Assembly (NCBI GenBank): GCA_014879375.1
Contig: JACSSF010000137.1
Span: 1-41,183, forward strand
Source of the DNA: Lysobacteraceae bacterium
GTDB taxonomy: Bacteria > Pseudomonadota > Gammaproteobacteria > Xanthomonadales > Xanthomonadaceae
Length of the DNA stretch: 41,183 bases
Reading direction: 5' to 3'
The notes under the pieces were generated by a model. That model saw nothing but the letters and a program-made list of their open reading frames with translations. It ran no database searches and had not been told where the DNA came from. The stretch's first letter is position 1. The number at the start of each line of letters is the position of its first letter. A program made the position numbers and the translations under genes. Below, one piece after another: positions 29,116-39,100 of the stretch.

Positions 29116-31829
29116 TGTCGGCGATGCAGAACCAGACACCCTTGCCCTTCCCCGAGCCGGACAAGCCGGTCGATGCCCCGCCTGCCGCGCCCCCGCCCGC
29201 CCCGCAGGCCGGGGGCGATGCCGATGCCACATCGCCCGATGCATCGCCGGCCACCGACGAGGCCATCGGACCGCGCACGCCGTTGATCGTGTCGCGGCCG
29301 CTGTGGGCCAAGCTGCTCGGCAAGCTGCTGGAGCCGTGGATCTCGATCCGCCTGGAGCCCGAGAACCCGACACAATTCGATGACGGTCGTCCGGTCTGCT
29401 ACGTGCTGGAGGATTACGGTCTCAGCAACGCGCTGATCCTGGACCGCGCCTGCCAGGAAGCCGGCCTGCCCTCGCCACTCAATCCGCTGCCCGGCGATCC
29501 GCTGGGCCGCAAGCGTGCCTATGTCGCGCTGTCGCGCCGCCACGCCAATGCGATGGGGCTTGCCCCGGGCGCCGAGCACAAGACGCATTCGGGCTCGCTC
29601 GCGCGCCTGCTGCAGGCACATCGCGATGATCCTTCACTCGACGTGCAGCTGGTGCCGGTGTCGATCTTCGTCGGCCGCGCGCCGGACAAGCAAAGCGGCT
29701 GGTTCTCGGTGCTGTTCTCGGAGAACTGGGCGCTGGTCGGACGCTTCCGCCGGATGCTGGCGATCCTGCTTAATGGCCGCGGCACGCTGGTGCGGTTCTC
29801 ACCGCCGGTGTCGCTGCGCGGCATCGTCGATGAAGGCCTGCCGCCCGAGCGCACCGTGCGCAAGCTTTCACGCGTGCTGCGCACCCACTTCAACCGCATC
29901 CGTACGGCCGTCATCGGCCCGGACCTGTCCACCCGCCGGCTCCTGATCGACCGCGTGCTGGCCTCGGACCCGGTCAAGCAGGCGATTGCCGACCAGGCCC
30001 GCCGCGACGGCAGCAAGTCGCAGGACGCGTGGAAGAAAGCGCATGCCTACGCGTGGGAAATCGCCGCCGATTACTCGCATCCGGTGGTGCGCTCGGCCAG
30101 CTTCATCCTGAAACCGGTGTGGAACCGCATCTACCGCGGCGTGCTGGTACATCACCTTGAAAAACTGAAGGAAGCCGCGCCGGGCCACGAAGTGGTCTAC
30201 ACGCCGAGTCATCGCAGCCACATGGACTACCTGCTGCTGTCGTACATGCTCTACACGCGTGGCATCGTGCCGCCGCACATCGTCGCCGGCATCAACCTCA
30301 ACCTGCCGGTGATCGGCACGCTGCTGCGCAAGGGCGGGGCGTTCTTCATCCGTCGCTCGATCCGCGGCAACATGCTGTATTCGGCGGTGCTGTCGGAGTA
30401 CGTCGCCCAGCTGATCGCCGGCGGCTATTCGCTGGAATACTTCATCGAAGGCGGGCGCTCGCGCACCGGGCGCCTGCTGCAGCCCAAGGGCGGGATGATC
30501 TCGATGACGCTGCGGGCCTACCTGCGCCAGCCCACCCGGCCAGTGCTGTTCCAGCCCATCTACATCGGCTACGAGAAGCTGATGGAGGGCAACAGCTACC
30601 TCGACGAGCTGACCGGCAAACCGAAGGAAAAGGAATCCATCTGGCAGCTCGTCCTGGGCATCCCCAAGGTGCTGCGCAGTAATTACGGCCAGGTGGTGGT
30701 GAACTTCGGCGAGCCGATCGAGCTCAGCAACATCCTCGATACCCACGCCACCGGCTGGGACGGCAAGGCGATCGGCGAGGACGAAAAGCCCGAGTGGCTG
30801 ACCGGCACCGTCAACGTGATCGCGCAGCAGATCCAGGTCAACGTCAACCGCGCCGCCGATGTGAACCCGATCAACCTGATCGCGCTCGCACTGCTCTCCA
30901 CGCCCAAGCACGCAATGGGCGAGGCCGACCTGCTCGCGCAAATCGCCCTGTCGAAGAAGCTGCTGGCCGAGGTGCCGTATTCCGACCGCGTCACCGTCAC
31001 CCCGCACACACCCGAGCAGATCGTCGCGCATGGCGAGGAAATCAACGTCCTCAACCGCATCCGCCATCCACTGGGCGACGTGTTGGAGGTGGATGACGAG
31101 AAAGCGGTGCTGCTGAGCTATTTCCGCAACAACGTGATCCACCTGTTCACCGCCTCGGCGTGGATCGCGGTCAGCTTCCTGCACAACCGCCGGATGTCGC
31201 GCAACACGTTGAAGCGCCTCGGCGAGAACGTCTATCCGTTCCTGCAGGCGGAACTGTTCCTGCCGTGGACGCCGGAGCAGTTCGCCGAACGCATCGATCG
31301 CACCGCCGATGTCTTCGTCCGCGAAGGCCTGCTGGAACAGGTGAACGATGACGAAGGCGGCATCCTCGCGCGCCATTCCGGCCAGACCGACGAGGTCTTC
31401 CGCCTGCGCGGCCTCGGCCATCCGCTGCAACAGGCGTTCGAGCGCTACTACATCGCGATCTCGGTGCTGGCCAAGAACGGCCCGGGCGTGCTCAGCACGG
31501 CGGAACTTGAAAGCCTGTGCCAGCTCGCCGCGCAACGCCTGTCGCTGCTGTACGCGCAGACCGCGCCGGAGTTCTTCGACAAATCGCTGTTCCGCAGCTT
31601 CATCCAGAAGTTGCGCGAAATGCGCCTGGTCTGGCCGGACGAGAACGGCAAGCTGGTGTTCGACGAACGCCTCAACCAGTGGGCACGCGATGCCAAGGTG
31701 ATCCTGGGCCGCGAGCTGCGCCACACCATCGAGAAGGTCAGCCCGGAAGCGGCAACCCCGGAAGGCGCGGCGCCTGCCCAGCCCGAGGGGACCGCCCGGG
31801 AGGGTGAAGGCGAGGGCACTCCGCCTTAA
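29115..31829 (+). CDS. plsB: glycerol-3-phosphate 1-O-acyltransferase
   Basis: A 904-residue membrane-associated enzyme that puts the first acyl chain on sn-glycerol-3-phosphate, starting phospholipid synthesis. A Pro/Ala-rich N-terminal extension (1-50) precedes the long helical N-domain. The acyltransferase blocks are all present: I, HRSHMD with His366 and Asp371; II, GGAFFIRRSIRGN; III, FIEGGRSRTGRLLQPKGGM; IV, VLFQPIYIGYEKL. The C-terminal 350 residues match the PlsB C-domain, and the last 30 are low complexity. The length is somewhat greater than E. coli PlsB (807) because of the two tails. It is coupled to the upstream lipoprotein gene and followed 46 nt later by cfa. Confidence 0.96.
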   Translation: MSAMQNQTPLPFPEPDKPVDAPPAAPPPAPQAGGDADATSPDASPATDEAIGPRTPLIVSRPLWAKLLGKLLEPWISIRLEPENPTQFDDGRPVCYVLEDYGLSNALILDRACQEAGLPSPLNPLPGDPLGRKRAYVALSRRHANAMGLAPGAEHKTHSGSLARLLQAHRDDPSLDVQLVPVSIFVGRAPDKQSGWFSVLFSENWALVGRFRRMLAILLNGRGTLVRFSPPVSLRGIVDEGLPPERTVRKLSRVLRTHFNRIRTAVIGPDLSTRRLLIDRVLASDPVKQAIADQARRDGSKSQDAWKKAHAYAWEIAADYSHPVVRSASFILKPVWNRIYRGVLVHHLEKLKEAAPGHEVVYTPSHRSHMDYLLLSYMLYTRGIVPPHIVAGINLNLPVIGTLLRKGGAFFIRRSIRGNMLYSAVLSEYVAQLIAGGYSLEYFIEGGRSRTGRLLQPKGGMISMTLRAYLRQPTRPVLFQPIYIGYEKLMEGNSYLDELTGKPKEKESIWQLVLGIPKVLRSNYGQVVVNFGEPIELSNILDTHATGWDGKAIGEDEKPEWLTGTVNVIAQQIQVNVNRAADVNPINLIALALLSTPKHAMGEADLLAQIALSKKLLAEVPYSDRVTVTPHTPEQIVAHGEEINVLNRIRHPLGDVLEVDDEKAVLLSYFRNNVIHLFTASAWIAVSFLHNRRMSRNTLKRLGENVYPFLQAELFLPWTPEQFAERIDRTADVFVREGLLEQVNDDEGGILARHSGQTDEVFRLRGLGHPLQQAFERYYIAISVLAKNGPGVLSTAELESLCQLAAQRLSLLYAQTAPEFFDKSLFRSFIQKLREMRLVWPDENGKLVFDERLNQWARDAKVILGRELRHTIEKVSPEAATPEGAAPAQPEGTAREGEGEGTPP

Positions 31830-31845
31830 CACACCTGCGGCAACT

Positions 31846-31877
31846 ATTGCCGAAAGTCATTCCGGGCTTTTGGCAAT
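31846..31877 (+). promoter_or_regulatory. 11-bp inverted repeat covering the cfa start codon
   Basis: ATTGCCGAAAG (31846-31856) is complementary over all 11 positions, with one G-U pair, to CTTTTGGCAAT (31867-31877), separated by a 10-nt loop. The first two bases of the proposed cfa ATG (31876-31878) are in the stem. In RNA this would hide the start; in DNA it could be an operator. Confidence 0.5.
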
Positions 31878-33060
31878 GGATACGATCGACGTCCAGGAGA
31901 ACCGCACCGGCTACAAACCGCCGGTGCTGGATACCGCCTCGCGCAGGTGGGTCGCCGAGCTGCTCGCCCGCGCCGATATCCGCATCGATGGCGCACGCCC
32001 CTGGGACATGCGACTGCACGATCCCGTCGCGCTGGATCGCGCGCTGGCCCAAAGCAACCTGGGCCTTGGCGAGTCGTACATGGCCGGCGCCTGGGACTGC
32101 GAACGGCTGGACATGTTCTTCGACCGCCTGCTGCGCGCTCACCTGGACCGCGAGGTCAAGCCGGCGCATGCGCTCTGGTACGCGCTGCAGGCGAAATTCA
32201 GCAACCGGCAGTCAAGGCGGCGCGCCTGGCAGGTCGGGCAGGCGCATTACGACCTCGGCAACGACTTCTACGCCGCCATGCTGGACCCGCGCATGACCTA
32301 TTCCTGCGGCTGGTGGCAGGGCGGCGCGCGCGACCTGACCCAGGCACAGGAAGACAAGCTGGAGCTGGTCTGCCGCAAGTTGGACCTGCGCCCCGGCATG
32401 CGGGTGTTGGACATCGGCTGCGGCTGGGGCAGCTTCATGGGCTATGCCGCGGAGCGTTACGGCGTGCGCTGCATCGGCGTCACCGTCTCCAAGGAACAGG
32501 CGGCCTATGCCCGGGAGCGCTACGCCGGCCTGCCGCTGGAATTCCGCCTGGAGGATTACCGTGATCTCGATGCCGCGGCGCTCGGCGGCCCGGTCGAGCG
32601 CGTCGTCAGCATCGGCATGTTCGAGCATGTGGGTCGTCGCAACCACCGCACGTTCATGCAGGTGGCGCATCGCTGCCTGGCCGATGATGGCCTGTTCCTG
32701 CTGCACACCATCGGCAAGAACCGGCGCAACACCACCCTCGACCCCTGGACCGACCGCTACATCTTCCCCAACGGCGACCTGCCCTCGCTGGGCCAGATCG
32801 GCGATGCGCTGGACGGCCTGTTCGTGGCTGAGGACGTGCATGATTTCGGCGCCGACTACGACCCGACGCTGATGGCTTGGCATGCGAATTTCGAGGCCGC
32901 GTGGCCACGCTTCGCCGATGCGCTGGGCGAAACCTTCCATCGCATGTGGCGCTACTACCTGCTCTCCTGCGCCGGCGCGTTCCGCGCGCGCGAGTTGCAG
33001 CTGTGGCAATGGATGCTGTCGAAGGATGGGGTGCCCGGCGGCTGGCGGCGTCCCGGCTGA
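31876..33060 (+). CDS. cfa: cyclopropane-fatty-acyl-phospholipid synthase
   Basis: A 394-residue SAM-dependent enzyme that adds a methylene bridge across double bonds of acyl chains already in the membrane. GLGESYMAGAWDCERLDMFF (N-terminal domain), AHYDLGNDFYAAMLDPRMTY, the SAM site VLDIGCGWGSF (177-187), and SIGMFEHVGRRNHRTFM are as in E. coli Cfa. DGLFLLHTIGKN follows. The ATG 31876 is the first good start; it lacks a clear Shine-Dalgarno and lies in an inverted repeat. A GTG at 31804 inside the plsB end would add 24 residues. Position after plsB fits a membrane-lipid operon. Confidence 0.94.
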   Translation: MDTIDVQENRTGYKPPVLDTASRRWVAELLARADIRIDGARPWDMRLHDPVALDRALAQSNLGLGESYMAGAWDCERLDMFFDRLLRAHLDREVKPAHALWYALQAKFSNRQSRRRAWQVGQAHYDLGNDFYAAMLDPRMTYSCGWWQGGARDLTQAQEDKLELVCRKLDLRPGMRVLDIGCGWGSFMGYAAERYGVRCIGVTVSKEQAAYARERYAGLPLEFRLEDYRDLDAAALGGPVERVVSIGMFEHVGRRNHRTFMQVAHRCLADDGLFLLHTIGKNRRNTTLDPWTDRYIFPNGDLPSLGQIGDALDGLFVAEDVHDFGADYDPTLMAWHANFEAAWPRFADALGETFHRMWRYYLLSCAGAFRARELQLWQWMLSKDGVPGGWRRPG

Positions 33061-33081
33061 CGCAGGCGCTTCCAGCGGACG

Positions 33082-33303
33082 TCAGGCGGGCTCGTCCGGG
33101 GTCATCTCGCGCTCCAGCCAGTCGATCTGGTCCTTCAGCTGCAGCTTGCGCTTCTTCAGGCGCTTGATTGCCAGTTCATCGAACTGGAGGCTGGATTGCA
33201 GTTGCGCGATGACGGTGTCGAGGTCGCGATGTTCCAGCTTCAGCTCCACCACTCGCCGCGCCATGCGGGAAAGCTCGGTCGGATCGGTGGTGAGCTGGCT
33301 CAT
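33082..33303 (-). CDS. DUF465 (YdcH-like) protein
   Basis: A 73-residue, highly charged helical protein with the DUF465 pattern: VVELKLEHRDLDTVIAQLQS followed by FDELAIKRLKKRKLQLKDQI. It is predicted to be a coiled-coil hairpin. The function of the family is not known; members are widespread in proteobacteria. It diverges from ttcA over 68 bp. Confidence 0.88.
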   Translation of the reverse strand: MSQLTTDPTELSRMARRVVELKLEHRDLDTVIAQLQSSLQFDELAIKRLKKRKLQLKDQIDWLEREMTPDEPA

Positions 33304-33371
33304 GCGGCGAGCTTAGCCCGATTGTGCGGAAACTGTCATCGCCCGGCCGGAGGGGATGAGACAATGGGCTG

Positions 33372-34292
33372 ATGGACCGCATCCCCCTCACCATCGTCGC
33401 GCCGGAAGCCCCGACAGGACGGGCCAACGCCGCCTCCGCCAAACGCGAGGCCGACAAGCTCGCCAAGCGCCTGCGCCACCAGGTGGGCCGCGCGATCGCC
33501 GACTTCGGCATGATCGAGGACGGCGACAAAGTGATGGTCTGCCTGTCCGGCGGCAAGGACAGCTACACGATGCTGGACGTGCTGCTGCAACTGCAGAAGA
33601 AGGCGCCCGTCTCCTTCTCCATCACCGCGGTCAACCTGGACCAGAAGCAGCCCGACTTCCCCGAGCACGTGCTGCCCGAATACCTCGCCTCGATCGGCGT
33701 CGACTTCCACATCATCGAGCAGGACACGTATTCCGTGGTCAGCCGGGTGATCCCGGAAGGCAAGACGATGTGTTCGCTGTGCTCGCGCCTGCGTCGCGGC
33801 GCGCTGTACACGTATGCGGAAGAACATGGCTTCAGCAAGATCGCGCTGGGCCATCATCGCGACGACCTCGTCAACACGTTCTTCCTCAATCTGTTCTTCC
33901 ATGCCAAGCTCGCCGGCATGCCGCCCAAGCTGCTGAGCGATGACGGCAAGCATGTGGTGATTCGCCCCCTCGCCTACGTGCGCGAGGATGACATCGAGGC
34001 ATATGCCGAGGCCAAGGATTTCCCGATCATCCCCTGCAACCTGTGCGGCTCGCAGGAAAACCTGCAACGCGCGCAGCTCAAGAAGATGCTGCAGCAGTGG
34101 GAGAAGGAAACCCCGGGTCGTGTCGAAACGATGGCGCGCGCGCTCGGCGACATCCGCCCTTCGCAGCTCAGTGATCCCAAGCTGTTCGATTTCCTCGGCC
34201 TAGGCAAGCGTGGCGATGACGCCCTGCCCGATGCGCATGCGTGGCTCTCGGGTGGTGAGACCGGACCGCGCGACACTGGCGACGATGTCTGA
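33372..34292 (+). CDS. ttcA: tRNA 2-thiocytidine synthetase TtcA
   Basis: A 306-residue PP-loop ATPase that thiolates cytidine 32 in certain tRNAs. The PP-loop SGGKDS is at 59-64. Two CXXC pairs, CSLC (C134, C137) and CNLC (C222, C225), supply the Fe-S cluster and catalytic cysteines. [18 protein letters not shown] is also characteristic. The C-terminal 30 residues (Gly/Asp-rich) are not conserved. ATG 33372 is followed closely by the conserved start of the domain. rdgC follows after 42 nt. Confidence 0.96.
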   Translation: MDRIPLTIVAPEAPTGRANAASAKREADKLAKRLRHQVGRAIADFGMIEDGDKVMVCLSGGKDSYTMLDVLLQLQKKAPVSFSITAVNLDQKQPDFPEHVLPEYLASIGVDFHIIEQDTYSVVSRVIPEGKTMCSLCSRLRRGALYTYAEEHGFSKIALGHHRDDLVNTFFLNLFFHAKLAGMPPKLLSDDGKHVVIRPLAYVREDDIEAYAEAKDFPIIPCNLCGSQENLQRAQLKKMLQQWEKETPGRVETMARALGDIRPSQLSDPKLFDFLGLGKRGDDALPDAHAWLSGGETGPRDTGDDV

Positions 34293-34334
34293 CCCCTTTC
34301 ACTTTCCCGGCTTCAGCCGTTTGATGGACTTTCG

Positions 34335-35246
34335 ATGTTCTTTCGCAACCTGACCCTGTTCCGCTTTCCTGCTTCGATCAACTTCGACGACCTCGAAACC
34401 CGGCTCGCCGATGCCGCACTCAAACCCGTCGGCCCGATGGAACTGTCATCGCGCGGTTTCATCTCGCCCTTCGGTCGCGCCGGCGGCGAAGACGCCACGC
34501 TGATGCATCGCATCGACGACGCGATCTGGCTGACCGTCGGCGGCGAGGACAAGTTGCTGCCCTCCTCCGTCGTCAACGACTTGCTGCAAAAGAAAGTCGA
34601 TGAGTTCGAGGCCAAGAACGCGCGCCGGCCTGGCGGCAAGATGCGTCGGCAAATGAAGGACGACCTGGTCGCGGAACTCTTGCCGCGCGCCTTCGTGCGC
34701 CCCACCCGCACCGACGCGCTGATCGACCTGAAGCATGGCGTGGTCGCCGTCGACACGTCCTCGCGCAAGGTGGCCGAGGCCGTGGTTTCGCAGATCCGCG
34801 AGGCGCTGGGCAGCTTCCCGGCGCTGCCGATCAACGCGGAAGTCGCGCCGCGCGCGGTCATGACCGGCTGGATCGCCGGTGACGCGCTCCCCGATGGCTT
34901 GTCGCTGGGCGATGAATGCGAGCTGCGTGACCCCGCCGACAGCGGCGCGGTGGTGAAGGTGCAGCGCATGGAATTGGCCGGCGAGGAAATCGACACGCAT
35001 CTGGAGGCCGGCAAGCAGGTTGCCCGCCTCGCACTGATGCTGGATGACCATGCCGGCTTCGTACTCGGTGAGGATTTGGTGCTGCGCAAGTTCAAGTTGC
35101 TGGACGGCGCCGTCGAACAGCTCGAATCCAGCGAACGTGACGACATCCGCGCCGAGCTCGATGCCCGCTTCGCGCTGATGGCGGGCGAGTTCAAGCGCCT
35201 GTTCACGGTGCTGGAGTCGGCGCTGAAGCTGAGCAAGGCGGATTGA
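34335..35246 (+). CDS. rdgC: recombination-associated protein RdgC
   Basis: A 303-residue protein; RdgC forms a dimeric ring on DNA and restrains RecA. The start MFFRNLTLFRFPASINFDDLETRL (residues 1-24) is typical. Other recognisable stretches are LSSRGFISPFGR, VVNDLLQKKVDEFEAKNARR and PRAFVRPTRTDALIDL. Near the end come LMLDDHAGFVLGEDLVLRKF and ARFALMAGEFKRLFTVLESA. Length equals that of E. coli RdgC (303). It is nucleoid-associated and cytoplasmic. It follows ttcA closely and may share its transcript. Confidence 0.95.
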   Translation: MFFRNLTLFRFPASINFDDLETRLADAALKPVGPMELSSRGFISPFGRAGGEDATLMHRIDDAIWLTVGGEDKLLPSSVVNDLLQKKVDEFEAKNARRPGGKMRRQMKDDLVAELLPRAFVRPTRTDALIDLKHGVVAVDTSSRKVAEAVVSQIREALGSFPALPINAEVAPRAVMTGWIAGDALPDGLSLGDECELRDPADSGAVVKVQRMELAGEEIDTHLEAGKQVARLALMLDDHAGFVLGEDLVLRKFKLLDGAVEQLESSERDDIRAELDARFALMAGEFKRLFTVLESALKLSKAD

Positions 35247-35324
35247 AATAGAAGTAACATCATCCTGCGTGCGTTCCGTCATGTTTGCGCGCATGCTGGC
35301 AGCAGGATCATCGTTCAAGACCCC

Positions 35325-36110
35325 ATGTTCCGCCTGTTCGCCGCCAAGCCCGAAGTCAGTGAGCGTCGCGTCATTCCGCTGACGCTGGATGATGGCTCCG
35401 TGCTGGAAGTGTCGATGCATCGGCATCCGCGTGCGCGCCGGATCAAGCTGTCGGTGGACGAGCGCGGTGCGCGCCTGACCCTGCCCACCCGCGCCAGCGA
35501 GCGATCTGCGCTCGATTTCCTCCACGCGCACGTGGATTGGCTGCAGGCACAGTGGCGTGCGCTGCATGCCGATGCCGCATCACCGTTGGTCATCGGCACC
35601 ACGGATTCGCTGCCGCTGCGCGACCGGATGCATGCCCTTGAATGGCGGCCGGGCAGGCTGACCCGCTTGCAGCTCGACGACGGGGTCGCCTGCTTCGAGG
35701 TCCGCGGCCTCGACAGTCTGGCCGGACAGGATGCGACGCCTGCCGTGCAGCGCGCGCTGCGTGATTTCTACGAGGCCCAGGCGCGCAGCGACATCGCGCG
35801 CTGGCTGCCGACCTACACACCCGGCTTGCCGAAGTCCGCTTCGCGCATCCACCTGAAGCGGATGTCGTCGCAATGGGGGTCGCTTTCACCCGCTGGCGTC
35901 ATGGCGCTGGATCTTTCGTTGGTGCTGGCCCGTCCCAGCGCATTCGAATACGTGCTGGTGCACGAGCTCTGCCACCTCATCCATCACGATCACTCGCGCG
36001 CATTCTGGCGTGAGGTCGAACGTCGCTGCCCCGACTGGCGCGAGGCACGCGACTATTTCCAGTCCGAAGGCCGTCGCTTGAAGGCCACGATGCGGGTGCT
36101 CTGCGGTTAA
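35325..36110 (+). CDS. YgjP-type (DUF45) metal-dependent hydrolase
   Basis: A 261-residue protein of the YgjP/DUF45 family, related to SprT/WSS1-type zinc proteins. The zinc site HELCH (His213, Glu214, His217) lies in VLVHELCHLIHHDHSRAFWR, with the third His just downstream. Upstream is the conserved KRMSSQWGSLSPAGVMALDL. The N-terminal half is a beta-rich domain (RRIKLSVDERGARLTLP). The physiological substrate is unknown. Translation starts at ATG 35325. The stop overlaps the convergent CrbS-type kinase gene in TTAA. Confidence 0.9.
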   Translation: MFRLFAAKPEVSERRVIPLTLDDGSVLEVSMHRHPRARRIKLSVDERGARLTLPTRASERSALDFLHAHVDWLQAQWRALHADAASPLVIGTTDSLPLRDRMHALEWRPGRLTRLQLDDGVACFEVRGLDSLAGQDATPAVQRALRDFYEAQARSDIARWLPTYTPGLPKSASRIHLKRMSSQWGSLSPAGVMALDLSLVLARPSAFEYVLVHELCHLIHHDHSRAFWREVERRCPDWREARDYFQSEGRRLKATMRVLCG

Positions 36111-39100
36111 CCGCCACCCCTGTGTCGCGCAGACAGAAAGGCGCGCAATGCAGCGGGCTTGACGGGCTTGGTCAACACCGTGCAACGGCGCGCCTTGGCC
36201 GCCTCCTTCACTGCAATGCTGCCGTCGCCGGTAAGTAGCGCCGCGGGCAATGGTCGACCGGTACGCTCCCGCAACGCATCGATCAGGGCGAGACCATCAA
36301 GCCGGTCATGCAAGTGGTAATCGACGAGCAGCAGCTCGGGCTCTTCGCGTGCAAGTTCATCCATCGCTCCGGCCACGTCGGCGGCAGTACGCACCTCGAC
36401 CTGCCAACGCGACAGCAATGAGCGCATGCCGTCAAGGATATCCGGGTCGTTATCGATGCAAAGCACGCGCAAGCCCGCCAGGCTTTGGTCCACGGGCAAG
36501 GTCTCGCTCTTGGCGATCACGGGCGGCAATGCGGCCTCGGCGCGCGGCACCACGATGGCGAACCGGCTGCCGCGTCCCACTTGGGAGCGCACCTCGAGGC
36601 GATGCTGCAAGGTGCGGGCGATGCGCTGGCAGATCGACAGGCCCAGCCCCAGCCCGCCCTCATCCTGATCCGGCGCGGCGAAGCGGGCGAACTCGTCGAA
36701 GATTTGCGCAAGATGATGCGCATGGATGCCTGCCCCGGTATCCCAGACTTGCAATGCCACGTCATTGCCATGTCGCCGTGCCGCCAGCAGCACGCCGCCA
36801 CTGCGCGTGTAGCGCATCGCATTGGCGACGAAGTTCTGCAATGCGCGCCGCAACAGCCGCCGATCACTTTCGATGACCAGGCCAGGTTGCACATGCACCC
36901 GCAGATCGAGGCCGCGCTTGCTTGCAACCGGCGCGTATTGTGCGGCCAACTCCCGAAGCAGATCCCCGGCATCAAAAGCGGCGTGTTCGGGCTTGAGCTC
37001 GTTCGCATCCAGGCGCGAAACGTCCAGCAAGCCATCCAGCAGGTCCTCCGCTGCGCGCAGCGAGGTATCCACGCGTTCGCCAAGGTGGCGCTGCTCCTCG
37101 CTTGAATCACTGTCGCGCAGTGCACTGGTGAACAACCGCGCCGCGTTGATCGGCTGCAACAAGTCGTGGCTCACCGCGGCAAGGAAGCGCGTCTTGGCCT
37201 GTTGTGCATCCTCCGCCTCCCGCGTGCGCTGGGCGACGCGTTGCTCCAGGGTTTCGTTCGCCTCGATCAGCGCCTGCTCCGCCTGCTTGTACGCGGTCAC
37301 GTCGCTGAAGGTGGTGACATAGCCGCCACCGGGCAGCGGTTGACCGCGCATTTCGATGACCTGCCCGCTGGCACGCACACGCTCGAACAGGTGCGGGGTG
37401 CCCGCACGCAGGTGATCAAGTCGACGCTGGATCTGCATCTCGACATCGCCTTCGCCCATCTCGCCACGACCTGCATTCCAGCGGATGAGATCGGCGACGG
37501 GCCTGCCGACGTACAGCATCGCCTCGGGATAGCCGAACATTTCCTGGTACTGGCGATTCCACGTCACCAGTCGCATCTCGGCATCGACCACGCTCACGCC
37601 CTGCGAGATATTTTCAAGCGTGGTCATCAGCATCTGCTGGTTGAAGCGCAGCGCCTGGCCGGCGTGATCCAGCAGGCCGACCACTTCACCCAGCTCCAGG
37701 CCCGAGCCGCGCAATGCGCTGGTCAAGGTCAGGCGGGCCGAGTCCGCACCGATCGCCGAGGCCAGCAATCGCTCGGTGAATTGGATCAACGCGCGATCGG
37801 CCACCTCGTCCGGCGCGAGCGGCTTGCCGAGCCCCTCGCGATAGTCGGCGAAGGCGCGTTGCGTGCTGCGCTCGCCGACGATGCGTCCGGCCAATGCGAT
37901 GAGATCGGCGACACGCAAATTGGCCACGTGCATGCCCGTTTCCATGGGTGGCCGCTGCGCATAGGGATCGAGGAACGAGGCCGCCTGCAACTGGTCGCCA
38001 AGGCGCGGTCGCCACCGCATCGACACCAGGACGAACAGGCCCGTGTTGAGCAGCAACGACCAGAACACGCCACGTGTGAGTGCATCCCCTCCCTGCACCC
38101 CGAACAGATGCTCGGGCCGCAGCCAATCGATGCCGCCCGGGCCGTTCGCCAGCCAGTCGTGCCAATCCAGCCAGCCGCTGTTCACCAGCGAAGGGATGAA
38201 CAGCGTGTATGCCCAGACCAGCGCGCCGATCAGCGTGCCCGCCCATGCGCCCTGCCGACTGCCCCCGCGCCAGTACAGGCCGCCGATGAGCGCTGGTGCA
38301 AATTGCGCCACCGCCGCGAACGCCAGCAAGCCGTATTCCGCCAGGCTGCCATGGCCCCAGACCGCGCGATGGTAGGCAAAGCCCATCAATGCAAGCGCGA
38401 GGATGCTGCCGCGCCGCACCCACAAGACTTGCCGCTCGATCGCGCCCTCGCCCATCGCGCCGCCGCGCAAGCGCAGGATCACCGGCATCACCAGATCGTT
38501 GCTGACCATCGTCGCCAGGGCGATGCTCGCCACGATCACCATGCCGGTCGCCGCCGAGAAACCGCCGAGGTAGGCCGCGAGGGCGAGCAGGTCGCGATCG
38601 AAGTGCAGCGGCATCGCCAGGACGTAACTGTCGGGTGAGACCGCACTGCCGGCGAAGAGATGGCTGCCGGCTAGGCTGAGCGGCACCACCAGCAGCGAGA
38701 TCAGCGCGAGGTAGCCGCTGAACAACCAGCGCGCGACCCGCAGGTCGCGCACGTCCTCGCACTCCACCACCGCGACATGGAACTGGCGCGGCAGGCAGAT
38801 GACGGCGAGGAAGGCGATCAAGGTCTGGGCGACGAAGTTGCTCGGCAACGGTTGCGTCGAGACCGTCCGGGTCGATGCCGCGATGCGCGACAGGATTTCG
38901 CCTTCGCCGGGCAGGTGCCAGAGCGCGAACAAACCCACCGCCACGAAAGCGAACAGCTTCAACAGCGATTCCAGCGCGACCGCCAGCACCATGCCGCGAT
39001 GATGCTCGGTGGCATCGGTGCGACGGGTGCCGAACAGGATCGCGAACAGGGCAAGCGCCAGCGCCACGTATAGCGCGGGATCGGCCATCACCTCGGTGGC

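Noticed and set aside
29868..31832. A 654-residue open frame opposite plsB
   Set aside because: No motif or membrane segment, and it covers the conserved acyltransferase blocks on the other strand.
35255..35322. Imperfect inverted repeat (ATCATCCTGC / GCAGGATCAT) between rdgC and the YgjP-type gene
   Set aside because: Arms about 35 nt apart with a mismatch and no T-tract; compatible with chance.
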